Below are positions 1 through 6,282 of a stretch of DNA of 15,555 nt, piece by piece; positions within the stretch are counted from its first letter, which is position 1; the number at the start of each line of letters is the position of its first letter. The DNA comes from Acidimicrobiaceae bacterium UBA7830 (GTDB lineage Bacteria; Actinomycetota; Acidimicrobiia; Acidimicrobiales; Ilumatobacteraceae): contig DLTS01000032.1 of assembly GCA_002501485.1 (NCBI GenBank), forward strand, positions 1-15,555, given 5' to 3'. A model generated the notes under the pieces. The model saw nothing but the letters and a program-made list of their open reading frames with translations, had not been told where the DNA came from and ran no database searches. A program made the translations under genes and the position numbers.

Positions 1-30
1 CCTACTCAGCATCACTTACATGCGGTACTC

Positions 31-76
31 GATGCCGGCCGAATTCTCATCTATGAATGAGGGTTTGGCCGGCATC
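31..76. repeat. 10-bp inverted repeat upstream of the ABC operon
   Basis: The arms GATGCCGGCC (31-40) and GGCCGGCATC (67-76) are perfect reverse complements. The 26-base loop itself carries a 5-bp inner stem (CTCAT 46-50, ATGAG 57-61). A reading frame open from the window edge ends at a TGA at 58-60, so the hairpin may overlap the 3' end of an upstream gene and act in termination or RNA stability. There is no T-run after either arm, so a classical intrinsic terminator is not shown. An operator for the following ABC genes is the alternative. The 69 bases between the repeat and the ABC gene show no convincing promoter. Confidence 0.5.
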
Positions 77-145
77 AGTCGTTGTGCACCTGGGTCCTCA
101 GACTGCACCCATCACACCGCTCAATGACGACGTAGCCTGAACCCT

Positions 146-1108
146 GTGAGTTCGACGATGCAGTCCCCCATCATCGCCTCCGACCTCGTGCGCACCTTTG
201 GAAGTGGCGAAGACGAAGTTCGTGCCGTCGATGGTGTCAACCTTGAAGTCACAGCTGGTGAAGTGTTCGGTTTCCTTGGCCCGAACGGCGCCGGCAAAAG
301 CACCACCGTGCGCATCCTCACCACTTTGCTCAAGCCAAGCGCAGGCTCGGCTTCGGTTGCGGGCTATAACATCGAGGCCGAAGCTGATGCAGTTCGCCGA
401 AGCATAGGCGTTGCCCTGCAGGATGCTGCCATCGACCCGTTGATGACAGGCACCGAACTTCTTCGCCTTCAGGCAGTGCTCTATGGCATTCCGCGAAACG
501 CACAGCACGAGCGTGCCAGCGAACTCCTCGAACGCGTCGGGTTATCAGCTGCTGGTGACCGTCGCGTGGGGACGTATTCAGGTGGTATGCGACGCCGCCT
601 CGATCTTGCGCTCGCACTCATTCATGAACCCAGCGTCCTGTTCCTCGACGAACCGACAACCGGCCTTGACCCGATGAGCCGACTGTCCCTGTGGGAAGAA
701 ATCCGCCGCCTTAACAACGACGGCACCACTGTGCTGCTCACGACGCAATATTTAGAAGAAGCTGACCAACTCGCTGATCGCGTCGCCATTATAGATAACG
801 GAAAGATTGTCCGGGAAGGTCGACCTGAGGCTCTCAAGACCGATGTTGGTGCACCGACTTTGCTCATCTCGGTAGCCGATGACCATGTTGAATCTGCACG
901 AGAAGCACTTGCGCAATTCGGCGAAGCACGACCAACCGCAGAAGGCACGCTCGGTGTTGGCCTCGCCCAAGGCGCAGGCGATGTCTCCAATGTTGTGAGA
1001 GCGCTCGATGCCCAAGGCATCGTCGTCGAGCACCTCGAACTTCGTGCGCCAAGCCTCGACGACGTGTTCGCGGAGGCAACCGGCCATCGCCTCGAAGGCG
1101 CGTCATGA
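146..1108 (+). CDS. DrrA-family ABC transporter ATP-binding protein
   Basis: This 320-residue protein is the cytoplasmic ATPase of an ABC-2 exporter and powers export by the two permeases encoded directly downstream. Visible motifs are Walker A GPNGAGKST (45-53), Q-loop Q92, the ABC signature YSGGMRRRL (144-152) and Walker B FLDEPTTGLDP (166-176). The switch-histidine position reads TTQYLEEA, with Gln instead of His, as is common in the DrrA daunorubicin-resistance family. The C-terminal LRAPSLDDVF segment (299-308) is also a DrrA-type tail. Length is normal for the family. The GTG at 146 is used as start; the in-frame ATG at 158 is equally possible, and neither has a clear Shine-Dalgarno sequence. 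The stop overlaps the next start by ATGA. The substrate cannot be read from sequence; a drug, lipid or polyketide is the usual family range. Confidence 0.93.
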   Translation: MSSTMQSPIIASDLVRTFGSGEDEVRAVDGVNLEVTAGEVFGFLGPNGAGKSTTVRILTTLLKPSAGSASVAGYNIEAEADAVRRSIGVALQDAAIDPLMTGTELLRLQAVLYGIPRNAQHERASELLERVGLSAAGDRRVGTYSGGMRRRLDLALALIHEPSVLFLDEPTTGLDPMSRLSLWEEIRRLNNDGTTVLLTTQYLEEADQLADRVAIIDNGKIVREGRPEALKTDVGAPTLLISVADDHVESAREALAQFGEARPTAEGTLGVGLAQGAGDVSNVVRALDAQGIVVEHLELRAPSLDDVFAEATGHRLEGAS

Positions 1109-1893
1109 GCACCATGGCGCTACGCCGCCGCGACCAAATTGGAGCACTCTCGTCCCGCTCAGTGCTGTCACTCGTTCGCCAACCCAGCCTTGTCGTGCCC
1201 TCGCTCGTCTTTCCACTGTTCTTTGTGGCCCTTGGAACTGCGTCATTCGCCCGAGCGATCAACATTCCTGGTTTCCCAAAGGTGGACTCGTTTCTCGACT
1301 TTGCACTCGCCGGATCGGTCGTGCAGGGCGTGCTATTTGGTTCGGTGACTAGTGCAACCGCCCTTGCCACCGACATCGAAACTGGCTTCTTTGATCGATT
1401 GCTCGTTGCGCCGAGCAGCCGGACATCCATTCTGATCGGCCGCCTTGCAGGGGCAATGGTCTACGGCCTTGCGCAAACGTTGTTCTTCACCATCGTGCTC
1501 TTTCCGTTTGGTCTCAGCATCCAGTCAGGGCTTCTCGGGCTCATCGCGATGATGATCGGTGGGCTCCTCACCGCTCTTGCCGTTGGGGCATTGATGTCTG
1601 CGATGGCAATCAAAACCGGCTCTAGCGAAGCTGTTCAAGGCTCGTTTCCGCTGATCTTCATTTTGCTGTTCTTCTCTTCAGCCTTTTTCCCACGGCAAAC
1701 AATGGAGGGCGTCTACCGACGCATCGCCGATCTCAATCCTCTGTCGTACCTCGTCGAGGGTTTTCGCTCTCTTACCATCAACCAACTGACGCTGACCGCT
1801 GTTCTTCAAACAATTCTCATTCCTGCGGCGATCTCGTTGCTCGGTATCGGTATCTCTCTTCGGACGCTTCACAACCGTTTGGCCGCATCATGA
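1105..1893 (+). CDS. ABC-2 type transporter permease (first of two)
   Basis: This 262-residue integral membrane protein should form half of the transport channel. It has about six hydrophobic segments, starting with PSLVVPSLVFPLFFVALG near residue 30 and ending with ILIPAAISLLGIGISL. Between the first segments lies the conserved ABC-2 coupling region DIETGFFDRLLVAPSSR (about 91-107), which contacts the ATPase. The length fits DrrB-type permeases. It overlaps the ATPase gene by 4 bases (ATGA) and the second permease by 4 bases, so the three products are probably made in fixed ratio. It shares the pattern IPGFP plus (D)xxTGFxDRLxxAPxSR with the next protein, which points to an old duplication and a heterodimeric transporter. 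Confidence 0.9.
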   Translation: MSTMALRRRDQIGALSSRSVLSLVRQPSLVVPSLVFPLFFVALGTASFARAINIPGFPKVDSFLDFALAGSVVQGVLFGSVTSATALATDIETGFFDRLLVAPSSRTSILIGRLAGAMVYGLAQTLFFTIVLFPFGLSIQSGLLGLIAMMIGGLLTALAVGALMSAMAIKTGSSEAVQGSFPLIFILLFFSSAFFPRQTMEGVYRRIADLNPLSYLVEGFRSLTINQLTLTAVLQTILIPAAISLLGIGISLRTLHNRLAAS

Positions 1894-2645
1894 GTGCATC
1901 GCTCGGTATTGCAACACGAAGCCTCCAAAATGTTCGACGACTCCCGTCGGCATTCGTTCCGGCTCTTCTGATGCCCATTTTCCAGGTCGTCGCATTCTCG
2001 GGCACCTACGCGGGCGTCACTCAGATACCTGGTTTCCCAACCGATCGGTCGGTGAACTGGTACCTTCCGATGGCCGTCACAATGGGTGCTTCGTTCGCTG
2101 GGCTCGGCACGGGTTTCTCCATGATTCGTGACCTGCAGACCGGTTTCTACGATCGTCTTCGCATGGCGCCCACGAGTAGGCGACAGTTGCTGCTCGGGCC
2201 GTACATCGCTGCCTGGGTGCGAGCCTGTATCGCGGTCGTGCTCGTCAGTATTTTTGGTTTCGCTCTCGGCGCGCGACCAGTTGGCAACGGTCTCGGGACC
2301 TTCAGCCTGTTCATTGCCGGTATCGGAATGGCAACGATCGGCACCGGGTGGGGGCTCGGTCTTGCCTACCGCTTCCGCGATATGCGCGCCGCCGCAATCA
2401 TGCAGCTCACACTTTTTCTCGGCCTCTTCCTTACCGATGCACAAACCCCGATCCCTCTCATGGACGGATGGCTTAGTTATGTGGCTCGATGGAATCCACT
2501 TACACACGTGCTCGATGTTGCCCGCATTGGATTTATCGACGGCATCAGTGGTCGAGATTTTCTCATCGGAATGCTCATCATGGTCGCGATCAGTGCCGGA
2601 GCGTGGCTGTTCGCTCTCACCGGTCTCGTGCGTCTTGACGACTAG
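1890..2645 (+). CDS. ABC-2 type transporter permease (second of two)
   Basis: This 251-residue polytopic membrane protein is paralogous to the preceding permease. The shared landmarks are IPGFP (about 46-50) and DLQTGFYDRLRMAPTSR (about 80-96), followed by hydrophobic segments such as ACIAVVLVSIFGFALGA and a last helix near MLIMVAISAGAWLFALTGLV. The sequence otherwise differs clearly from its partner, as expected for a heterodimer rather than a recent duplication. The start ATG overlaps the previous stop (ATGA). The gene ends 8 bases before the GTG of the potassium-channel gene, so the exporter and channel probably share one mRNA. No soluble domain other than the coupling loop is seen. Assignment to the DrrB/DrrC-like ABC-2 family is firm; the transported substrate is unknown. 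Confidence 0.9.
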   Translation: MSASLGIATRSLQNVRRLPSAFVPALLMPIFQVVAFSGTYAGVTQIPGFPTDRSVNWYLPMAVTMGASFAGLGTGFSMIRDLQTGFYDRLRMAPTSRRQLLLGPYIAAWVRACIAVVLVSIFGFALGARPVGNGLGTFSLFIAGIGMATIGTGWGLGLAYRFRDMRAAAIMQLTLFLGLFLTDAQTPIPLMDGWLSYVARWNPLTHVLDVARIGFIDGISGRDFLIGMLIMVAISAGAWLFALTGLVRLDD

Positions 2646-2653
2646 ATGATGCT

Positions 2654-3676
2654 GTGAGCTCGGGTGCTCGCAGATACCTTAATACCGTGTCATCGGCTAT
2701 GAAGCGGCTCCGCATTGCCCTCGGGCTTGTTGGCTCAGTCGCCGTCGCCGGTGTCATCGGTTACCGGATCACGGGGCTGAGCTGGATGGAAGCCATCTAT
2801 ATGACGGTAATCACCGTGACGACCGTTGGCTATCGGGAAGTTGGCGGACAGCCATCGTATGGTGAACAGATTTTCACCATCGTCATTATCACCACCGGAG
2901 TCTCAACCGTGCTGTATACGTTCACATTGGGCGTCCAAACAGTGGTCGAGGGCCAGTTGCGCGAGTTTGTGGGAAGGCGAAGAATGAACAAAGTGATTGA
3001 GGGATTTAGAGACCACACGATCGTCTGCGGGCTTGGCCGAGTCGGCCAGTCCGTCATCGATGACTTGGTCTCGCACGGAGAGACCGTTGTCATAATCGAC
3101 GAAAACCCAGAGCAGGTGAGAGACGTCTCCCACCCGGTGGTCGTCGGTGATGCGACTCTTGATTCAACATTGCGCTCTGCGGGAGTTGAGCACGCACGAG
3201 CCCTTATCGCTGCTCTGGAAGGCGATGCTGAGAATCTTTTCGTCACGCTCTCCGCACGCACGATCAACCCCGAGTTATTCATTGTGGCCCGTGCTCGCGC
3301 CGGCGAAAGTGTTGCGAAACTCTCTCGCGCGGGCGCCGACCGAGTGGTCAACCCTCAAGATCTCGGTGCGAGCCGCATGGCATCGTTCGTCGTGCAGCCA
3401 CATGTTGCGGAATTCGTTGATGTGGTAATGCACGAGCGCTCTCACGAGTTTCAAATCCGTGAATACCAGTTAACTCCAAACTCCTGGCTCGTCGGTCAAG
3501 AGGTTTGTGACGCCCGATTACGTGACCGCATAGAGGCTCTCGTTTTGGCTGTGCGCACCATCGAAGGAACATTCATTACCAATCTTGAACCCGGCGTCAC
3601 GCTCGCCGCTGGCGATGTGCTGATTGTTGTCGGCACCGAAGAAGGCCTTGCCGGTCTAAATGAGGCGCTTACATGA
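2654..3676 (+). CDS. Two-helix potassium channel with RCK (TrkA-N/TrkA-C) domains
   Basis: This 340-residue protein has the architecture of MthK/Kch-type prokaryotic K+ channels. TM1 (about 20-38) is followed by a pore loop with the K+ selectivity filter TTVGYRE (56-62) and TM2 (about 72-95). The cytoplasmic RCK_N Rossmann domain begins at IVCGLGRVG (123-131), with an acidic residue D149 after the second strand that typically contacts NAD or a nucleotide. A C-terminal RCK_C domain spans about 265-338. Four subunits would form a ligand-gated pore. The GTG at 2654 is taken as start; in-frame alternatives are GTG 2687 and ATG 2699, which would shorten only the cytoplasmic N-terminus. It lies 8 bases after a permease gene and overlaps the phosphatase gene by ATGA. 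The gating ligand (Ca2+, nucleotide or other) cannot be read from the sequence. Confidence 0.9.
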   Translation: MSSGARRYLNTVSSAMKRLRIALGLVGSVAVAGVIGYRITGLSWMEAIYMTVITVTTVGYREVGGQPSYGEQIFTIVIITTGVSTVLYTFTLGVQTVVEGQLREFVGRRRMNKVIEGFRDHTIVCGLGRVGQSVIDDLVSHGETVVIIDENPEQVRDVSHPVVVGDATLDSTLRSAGVEHARALIAALEGDAENLFVTLSARTINPELFIVARARAGESVAKLSRAGADRVVNPQDLGASRMASFVVQPHVAEFVDVVMHERSHEFQIREYQLTPNSWLVGQEVCDARLRDRIEALVLAVRTIEGTFITNLEPGVTLAAGDVLIVVGTEEGLAGLNEALT

Positions 3677-4359
3677 GAAGCGAACGAACCCATGTGCTTC
3701 TCGACCTTGACGGCACTCTGAGTGACTCTGAGCCTGGCATTCTTCGTTCGCTGCAATGGGCATTTGAGAAAGAGGGCTTCCCTATCCCCACCGAAGAACA
3801 AGTTCGGTCGGTGATTGGGCCCCCATTTGAAATCGGTCTTCCGCAGATCGGCATCCCTTACAATGACCTCGATCGCATCATTGATCGCTACCGAGAGCGT
3901 TACGCAACGATCGGCGCATTCGAAAACACCCTGTACCCAGGAATTGTCGAGATGCTCGACGCGCTCAGCAGCGATGGTCTGAGCCTCTCCGTCGCAACGG
4001 CAAAGCCCGAGGTCACCGCTCATCCGATACTCGATTACTTCAACATTTCGCATCGGTTCGCAGTGAGAGCGGGGGCAACCCTCACCCCAGACCGGCGTGC
4101 GAAAGCGGAGGTCATCGAGTTTGCGCTCGGCGAACTCGGTCTCTCAGGTAACCCTGATCTCGGTAACCACGTCATCATGGTCGGAGACCGAGACCACGAC
4201 GTGCTCGGCGCAAAACACCATGGCATTCCTTGTATCGGAGTGACATGGGGGTATGGCGACCCTCCTGAACTCCTTGGTAGCGGAGCTGTTGCTCTCGCAG
4301 ATTCTCCTGCTGAGGTTGTTGACCTCGTCCACGAGTCGTACCGTCTCAATAAATGGTGA
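3673..4359 (+). CDS. HAD-superfamily phosphatase, phosphoglycolate-phosphatase-like
   Basis: This 228-residue soluble hydrolase carries all four HAD motifs. Motif I is LLDLDGTLSDSE with nucleophile D11 and acid/base D13, motif II is the Thr in VATAKP (T109), motif III is Lys in RRAK (K144), and motif IV is MVGDRDHD (D172, D176, Mg2+ ligands). The stretch from about 18 to 85 is an alpha-helical C1 cap, as in Gph, PpaX and related 5'-nucleotidases. The family removes phosphate from small metabolites such as phosphoglycolate, nucleotides or pyrophosphate; the substrate here is not determined. The ATG overlaps the channel stop (ATGA), and the 3' end overlaps the next gene by 7 bases, which suggests coupled translation. 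No signal peptide is seen. Confidence 0.85.
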   Translation: MRSERTHVLLDLDGTLSDSEPGILRSLQWAFEKEGFPIPTEEQVRSVIGPPFEIGLPQIGIPYNDLDRIIDRYRERYATIGAFENTLYPGIVEMLDALSSDGLSLSVATAKPEVTAHPILDYFNISHRFAVRAGATLTPDRRAKAEVIEFALGELGLSGNPDLGNHVIMVGDRDHDVLGAKHHGIPCIGVTWGYGDPPELLGSGAVALADSPAEVVDLVHESYRLNKW

Positions 4360-4763
4360 TGGACTCGATACAGACGCCCCGCACTGCCTCGGATGCAGAC
4401 TCACGAAGCGCAGCAGATACCGTGATGCGCCGAATCTTGCGCCTTGACCACGATACCCCTCGCGCAACGCCTGATGAGGCACGAAAATCCTTTCAGACAT
4501 CAATTCTCATAGCCACTTTTCGCTGTCTATTGATGTACATCGTATTCCCGTTCGTGCTACCCGCACTTGGTATCGCCACAGGGGTGGGCCCAGCGATCGG
4601 GCTGACCATCGGCATTGCTGCGATTGCTGCCATCATCATGAGCGTTCGTCGCTTCTGGCGTGCCGATCATTCGAAACGGTGGCACTACACCATCCTCGGC
4701 GCATTCGTTGTCGCGTTTCTCCTCGTGCTCGTCGTCATCGACATTATCGATCTCGTCAGCTAG
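4353..4763 (+). CDS. Small multi-pass membrane protein of unknown function
   Basis: The 136-residue product has a polar N-terminal region (about 1-48) rich in Arg, Asp and Thr. Three hydrophobic stretches follow: about 50-73 (LIATFRCLLMYIVFPFVL), 75-95 (GIATGVGPAIGLTIGIAAIA) and 113-135 (ILGAFVVAFLLVLVVIDIID). A basic linker between helices 2 and 3 (RRFWRADHSKRWH) should be cytoplasmic. No catalytic motif or known domain is recognised. The ATG at 4353 sits inside the end of the HAD gene (7-base overlap), so it belongs to the upstream run; a second ATG two codons later is possible. A 107-base gap then separates it from coxS. It looks like a lineage-specific conserved membrane protein, but homologues were not checked. 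Confidence 0.7.
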   Translation: MVMDSIQTPRTASDADSRSAADTVMRRILRLDHDTPRATPDEARKSFQTSILIATFRCLLMYIVFPFVLPALGIATGVGPAIGLTIGIAAIAAIIMSVRRFWRADHSKRWHYTILGAFVVAFLLVLVVIDIIDLVS

Positions 4764-4870
4764 AAGAGCACCCAGTTGGTCGCTGTCGACACAACCAGCC
4801 CCGATGCGGCATGATGTAGGGAGTCATATCGACGTCCATCGATCGCAAGTTCATCACCAGAGGGGGATCC

Positions 4871-5329
4871 GTGGAGATCAGCATCACAATCAACGGTCAA
4901 GTCGTCAGCGCCGACGTTGAACCACGCACATTGCTCGTTCAGTTCATTCGTGACGATGCCGGCCTCACGGGCACCAACATTGGATGCGATACCTCATCAT
5001 GCGGTGCATGCTCGATTCACCTCGACGGTGAAGCAGCGAAGAGTTGCACCGTTCTTGCCGTTCAAGCAGATGGCGGCTCGGTCACAACCATCGAAGGAAT
5101 GGCATCGGCCGATGGAACCCTGCACCCGATGCAGCAGGCGTTTATGGATAACCATGGCCTGCAGTGTGGCTACTGCACACCTGGAATGGTCATGGCAGCC
5201 ACCAGCCTGCTCGAAGAAAATCCATCTGCAACAGAAGAGGAAATCCGTATCGGGCTCGAAGGCAACCTGTGCCGCTGCACCGGCTACCACAACATTGTGC
5301 AGGCCGTGCTGTCATGCACGAAGTCGTGA
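4871..5329 (+). CDS. coxS: CO-dehydrogenase-type small subunit, two [2Fe-2S] clusters
   Basis: This 152-residue protein carries the iron-sulfur clusters that move electrons from the molybdenum site to FAD in CO dehydrogenase and related molybdenum hydroxylases. The plant-type ferredoxin cluster is bound by C39, C44, C47 and C59 (within NIGCDTSSCGAC and KSCTV). The second, alpha-helical cluster uses C99, C102, C134 and C136 (QCGYC and LCRCTGYHNIV). All eight cysteines are present and the length is that of CoxS. The sequence closely follows bacterial CoxS from memory of the family (VEPRTLLV, VTTIEGMA, LQCGYCTPGM). The start is GTG 4871 behind AGGGGG at 4861-4866. The expected partner coxL is missing from this locus; coxM follows after 88 bases. 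A related substrate (purine, aldehyde, nicotinate type) cannot be excluded without the large subunit. Confidence 0.93.
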   Translation: MEISITINGQVVSADVEPRTLLVQFIRDDAGLTGTNIGCDTSSCGACSIHLDGEAAKSCTVLAVQADGGSVTTIEGMASADGTLHPMQQAFMDNHGLQCGYCTPGMVMAATSLLEENPSATEEEIRIGLEGNLCRCTGYHNIVQAVLSCTKS

Positions 5330-5404
5330 CCCGCCTCAATCAACGTTCACACTTGTCCACTTAACAAATGCCCTCAACCCCAACGATCGCAGTTTCGTTA
5401 GCCC

Positions 5405-5410
5405 AAGGAG
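5405..5410 (+). promoter_or_regulatory. Shine-Dalgarno site fixing the coxM start
   Basis: AAGGAG lies 7 bases before the GTG at 5418. This decides the start of coxM, because the reading frame stays open for another 501 bases upstream through coxS, where the translation is a shadow of coxS rather than protein. Confidence 0.75.
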
Positions 5411-5417
5411 ATTTCCA

Positions 5418-6242
5418 GTGATTCCAGCAGCATTTGAATACGTCCGAGCAGGATCAGCAGAAGAGGCGATCAATCTCATCGCTGAACACGGCGATGAAGC
5501 AAAGTTCTTGGCGGGTGGCCACAGTCTTGTTCCTCTGATGAAGCTTCGTCTTGCGCAGCCGAGCGTGCTCATCGACGTCGGCCGAATACCTGACCTTTCC
5601 TACGTGAAAGATGCGGGCGATCACATCGCCGTCGGGGCACTCACCCGGCACTGCGATGTCGAGAACTCACCAATCGTCATGGAGCATGCCCCGCTTCTTG
5701 CGCATGCCACCTCGCATGTCGGTGACCCTCAAGTTCGCCATCGTGGAACCATCGGCGGATCGTTGGCACACGCCGACCCCGCCTCAGATCTTCCTGCAAC
5801 CACCCTTGCCCTCGACGCCACATACGTCGTGCAAGGCCCGAACGGAACTCGTGAGATCCCTGCCGGCGCGTTCTACGAGGGCTACCTCACATCGGTGCTC
5901 GCTGATGATGAAATGCTCACCGAAATTCGGGTCCCCAAGATGAACGGTGCGGGCTGGAGCTTCCAGAAATTTAACCGCCGTGCCCAAGACTGGGCAATCG
6001 TTGGCGTTGCAGCTTGGCGCAACGGCTCTGACGCAGGTGTTGCCCTTGTCAATATGGCATCAGTTCCGGTGCTCGCAACCAGCGTGGGTTCAGCAATCGC
6101 CTCTGGTGCCTCGATCGAAGATGCCGCCGAGCAGGCTGCGATCGAAGCTGATCCGCAAGCCGACCTCAACGCATCGGTCGAATATCGTCAGCATCTCGCT
6201 CGCGTCCTCACCCGTCGTGCCCTTGAAGAGGCCTCTGCATAG
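5418..6242 (+). CDS. coxM: CO-dehydrogenase-type medium subunit, FAD-binding
   Basis: This 274-residue flavoprotein subunit passes electrons from the CoxS clusters to quinone or another acceptor. The two FAD-binding signatures of the CoxM/XdhB family are intact: AGGHSLVPLMKLR (32-44) and TIGGSLAHADPASD (111-124). A C-terminal CO_deh_flav_C-like domain follows from about 170 (KFNRRAQDWAIVGVAA). The length matches CoxM (about 285). It starts with GTG 5418 directly followed by IPAAFEY, a typical CoxM opening. It follows coxS by 88 bases with no room for coxL, and is followed after 40 bases by an FAD oxidoreductase gene whose ribosome site lies in a hairpin. All recognisable key residues are present, so the protein appears functional rather than decaying. 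Confidence 0.92.
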   Translation: MIPAAFEYVRAGSAEEAINLIAEHGDEAKFLAGGHSLVPLMKLRLAQPSVLIDVGRIPDLSYVKDAGDHIAVGALTRHCDVENSPIVMEHAPLLAHATSHVGDPQVRHRGTIGGSLAHADPASDLPATTLALDATYVVQGPNGTREIPAGAFYEGYLTSVLADDEMLTEIRVPKMNGAGWSFQKFNRRAQDWAIVGVAAWRNGSDAGVALVNMASVPVLATSVGSAIASGASIEDAAEQAAIEADPQADLNASVEYRQHLARVLTRRALEEASA

Positions 6243-6259
6243 CCGACCAACCTGTCGTA

Positions 6260-6278
6260 CACTCTCAGTCGGAGAGTG
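6260..6278 (+). promoter_or_regulatory. Hairpin covering the ribosome-binding site of the FAD oxidoreductase gene
   Basis: CACTCTC (6260-6266) and GAGAGTG (6272-6278) form a perfect 7-bp stem with a 5-base loop. The 3' arm and loop edge contain the GGAG (6271-6274) that serves the ATG at 6283. Folding would hide the ribosome-binding site, so translation of this gene could be lower than, or regulated separately from, coxM. It has no T-run and is not a classical terminator. Confidence 0.45.
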
Positions 6279-6282
6279 ACTA

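Noticed and set aside
4764..4870. Promoter for coxS in the 107-base gap
   Set aside because: Only poor matches (for example CATGAT without a well-placed -35) and a 5-bp repeat ATCGA/TCGAT were found. A promoter is expected here but cannot be pointed to.
4917..5417. Possible 167-residue N-terminal extension of coxM
   Set aside because: The stretch is a shadow of coxS in another frame; the GTG at 5418 with AAGGAG and the CoxM-like opening sequence is the right start.
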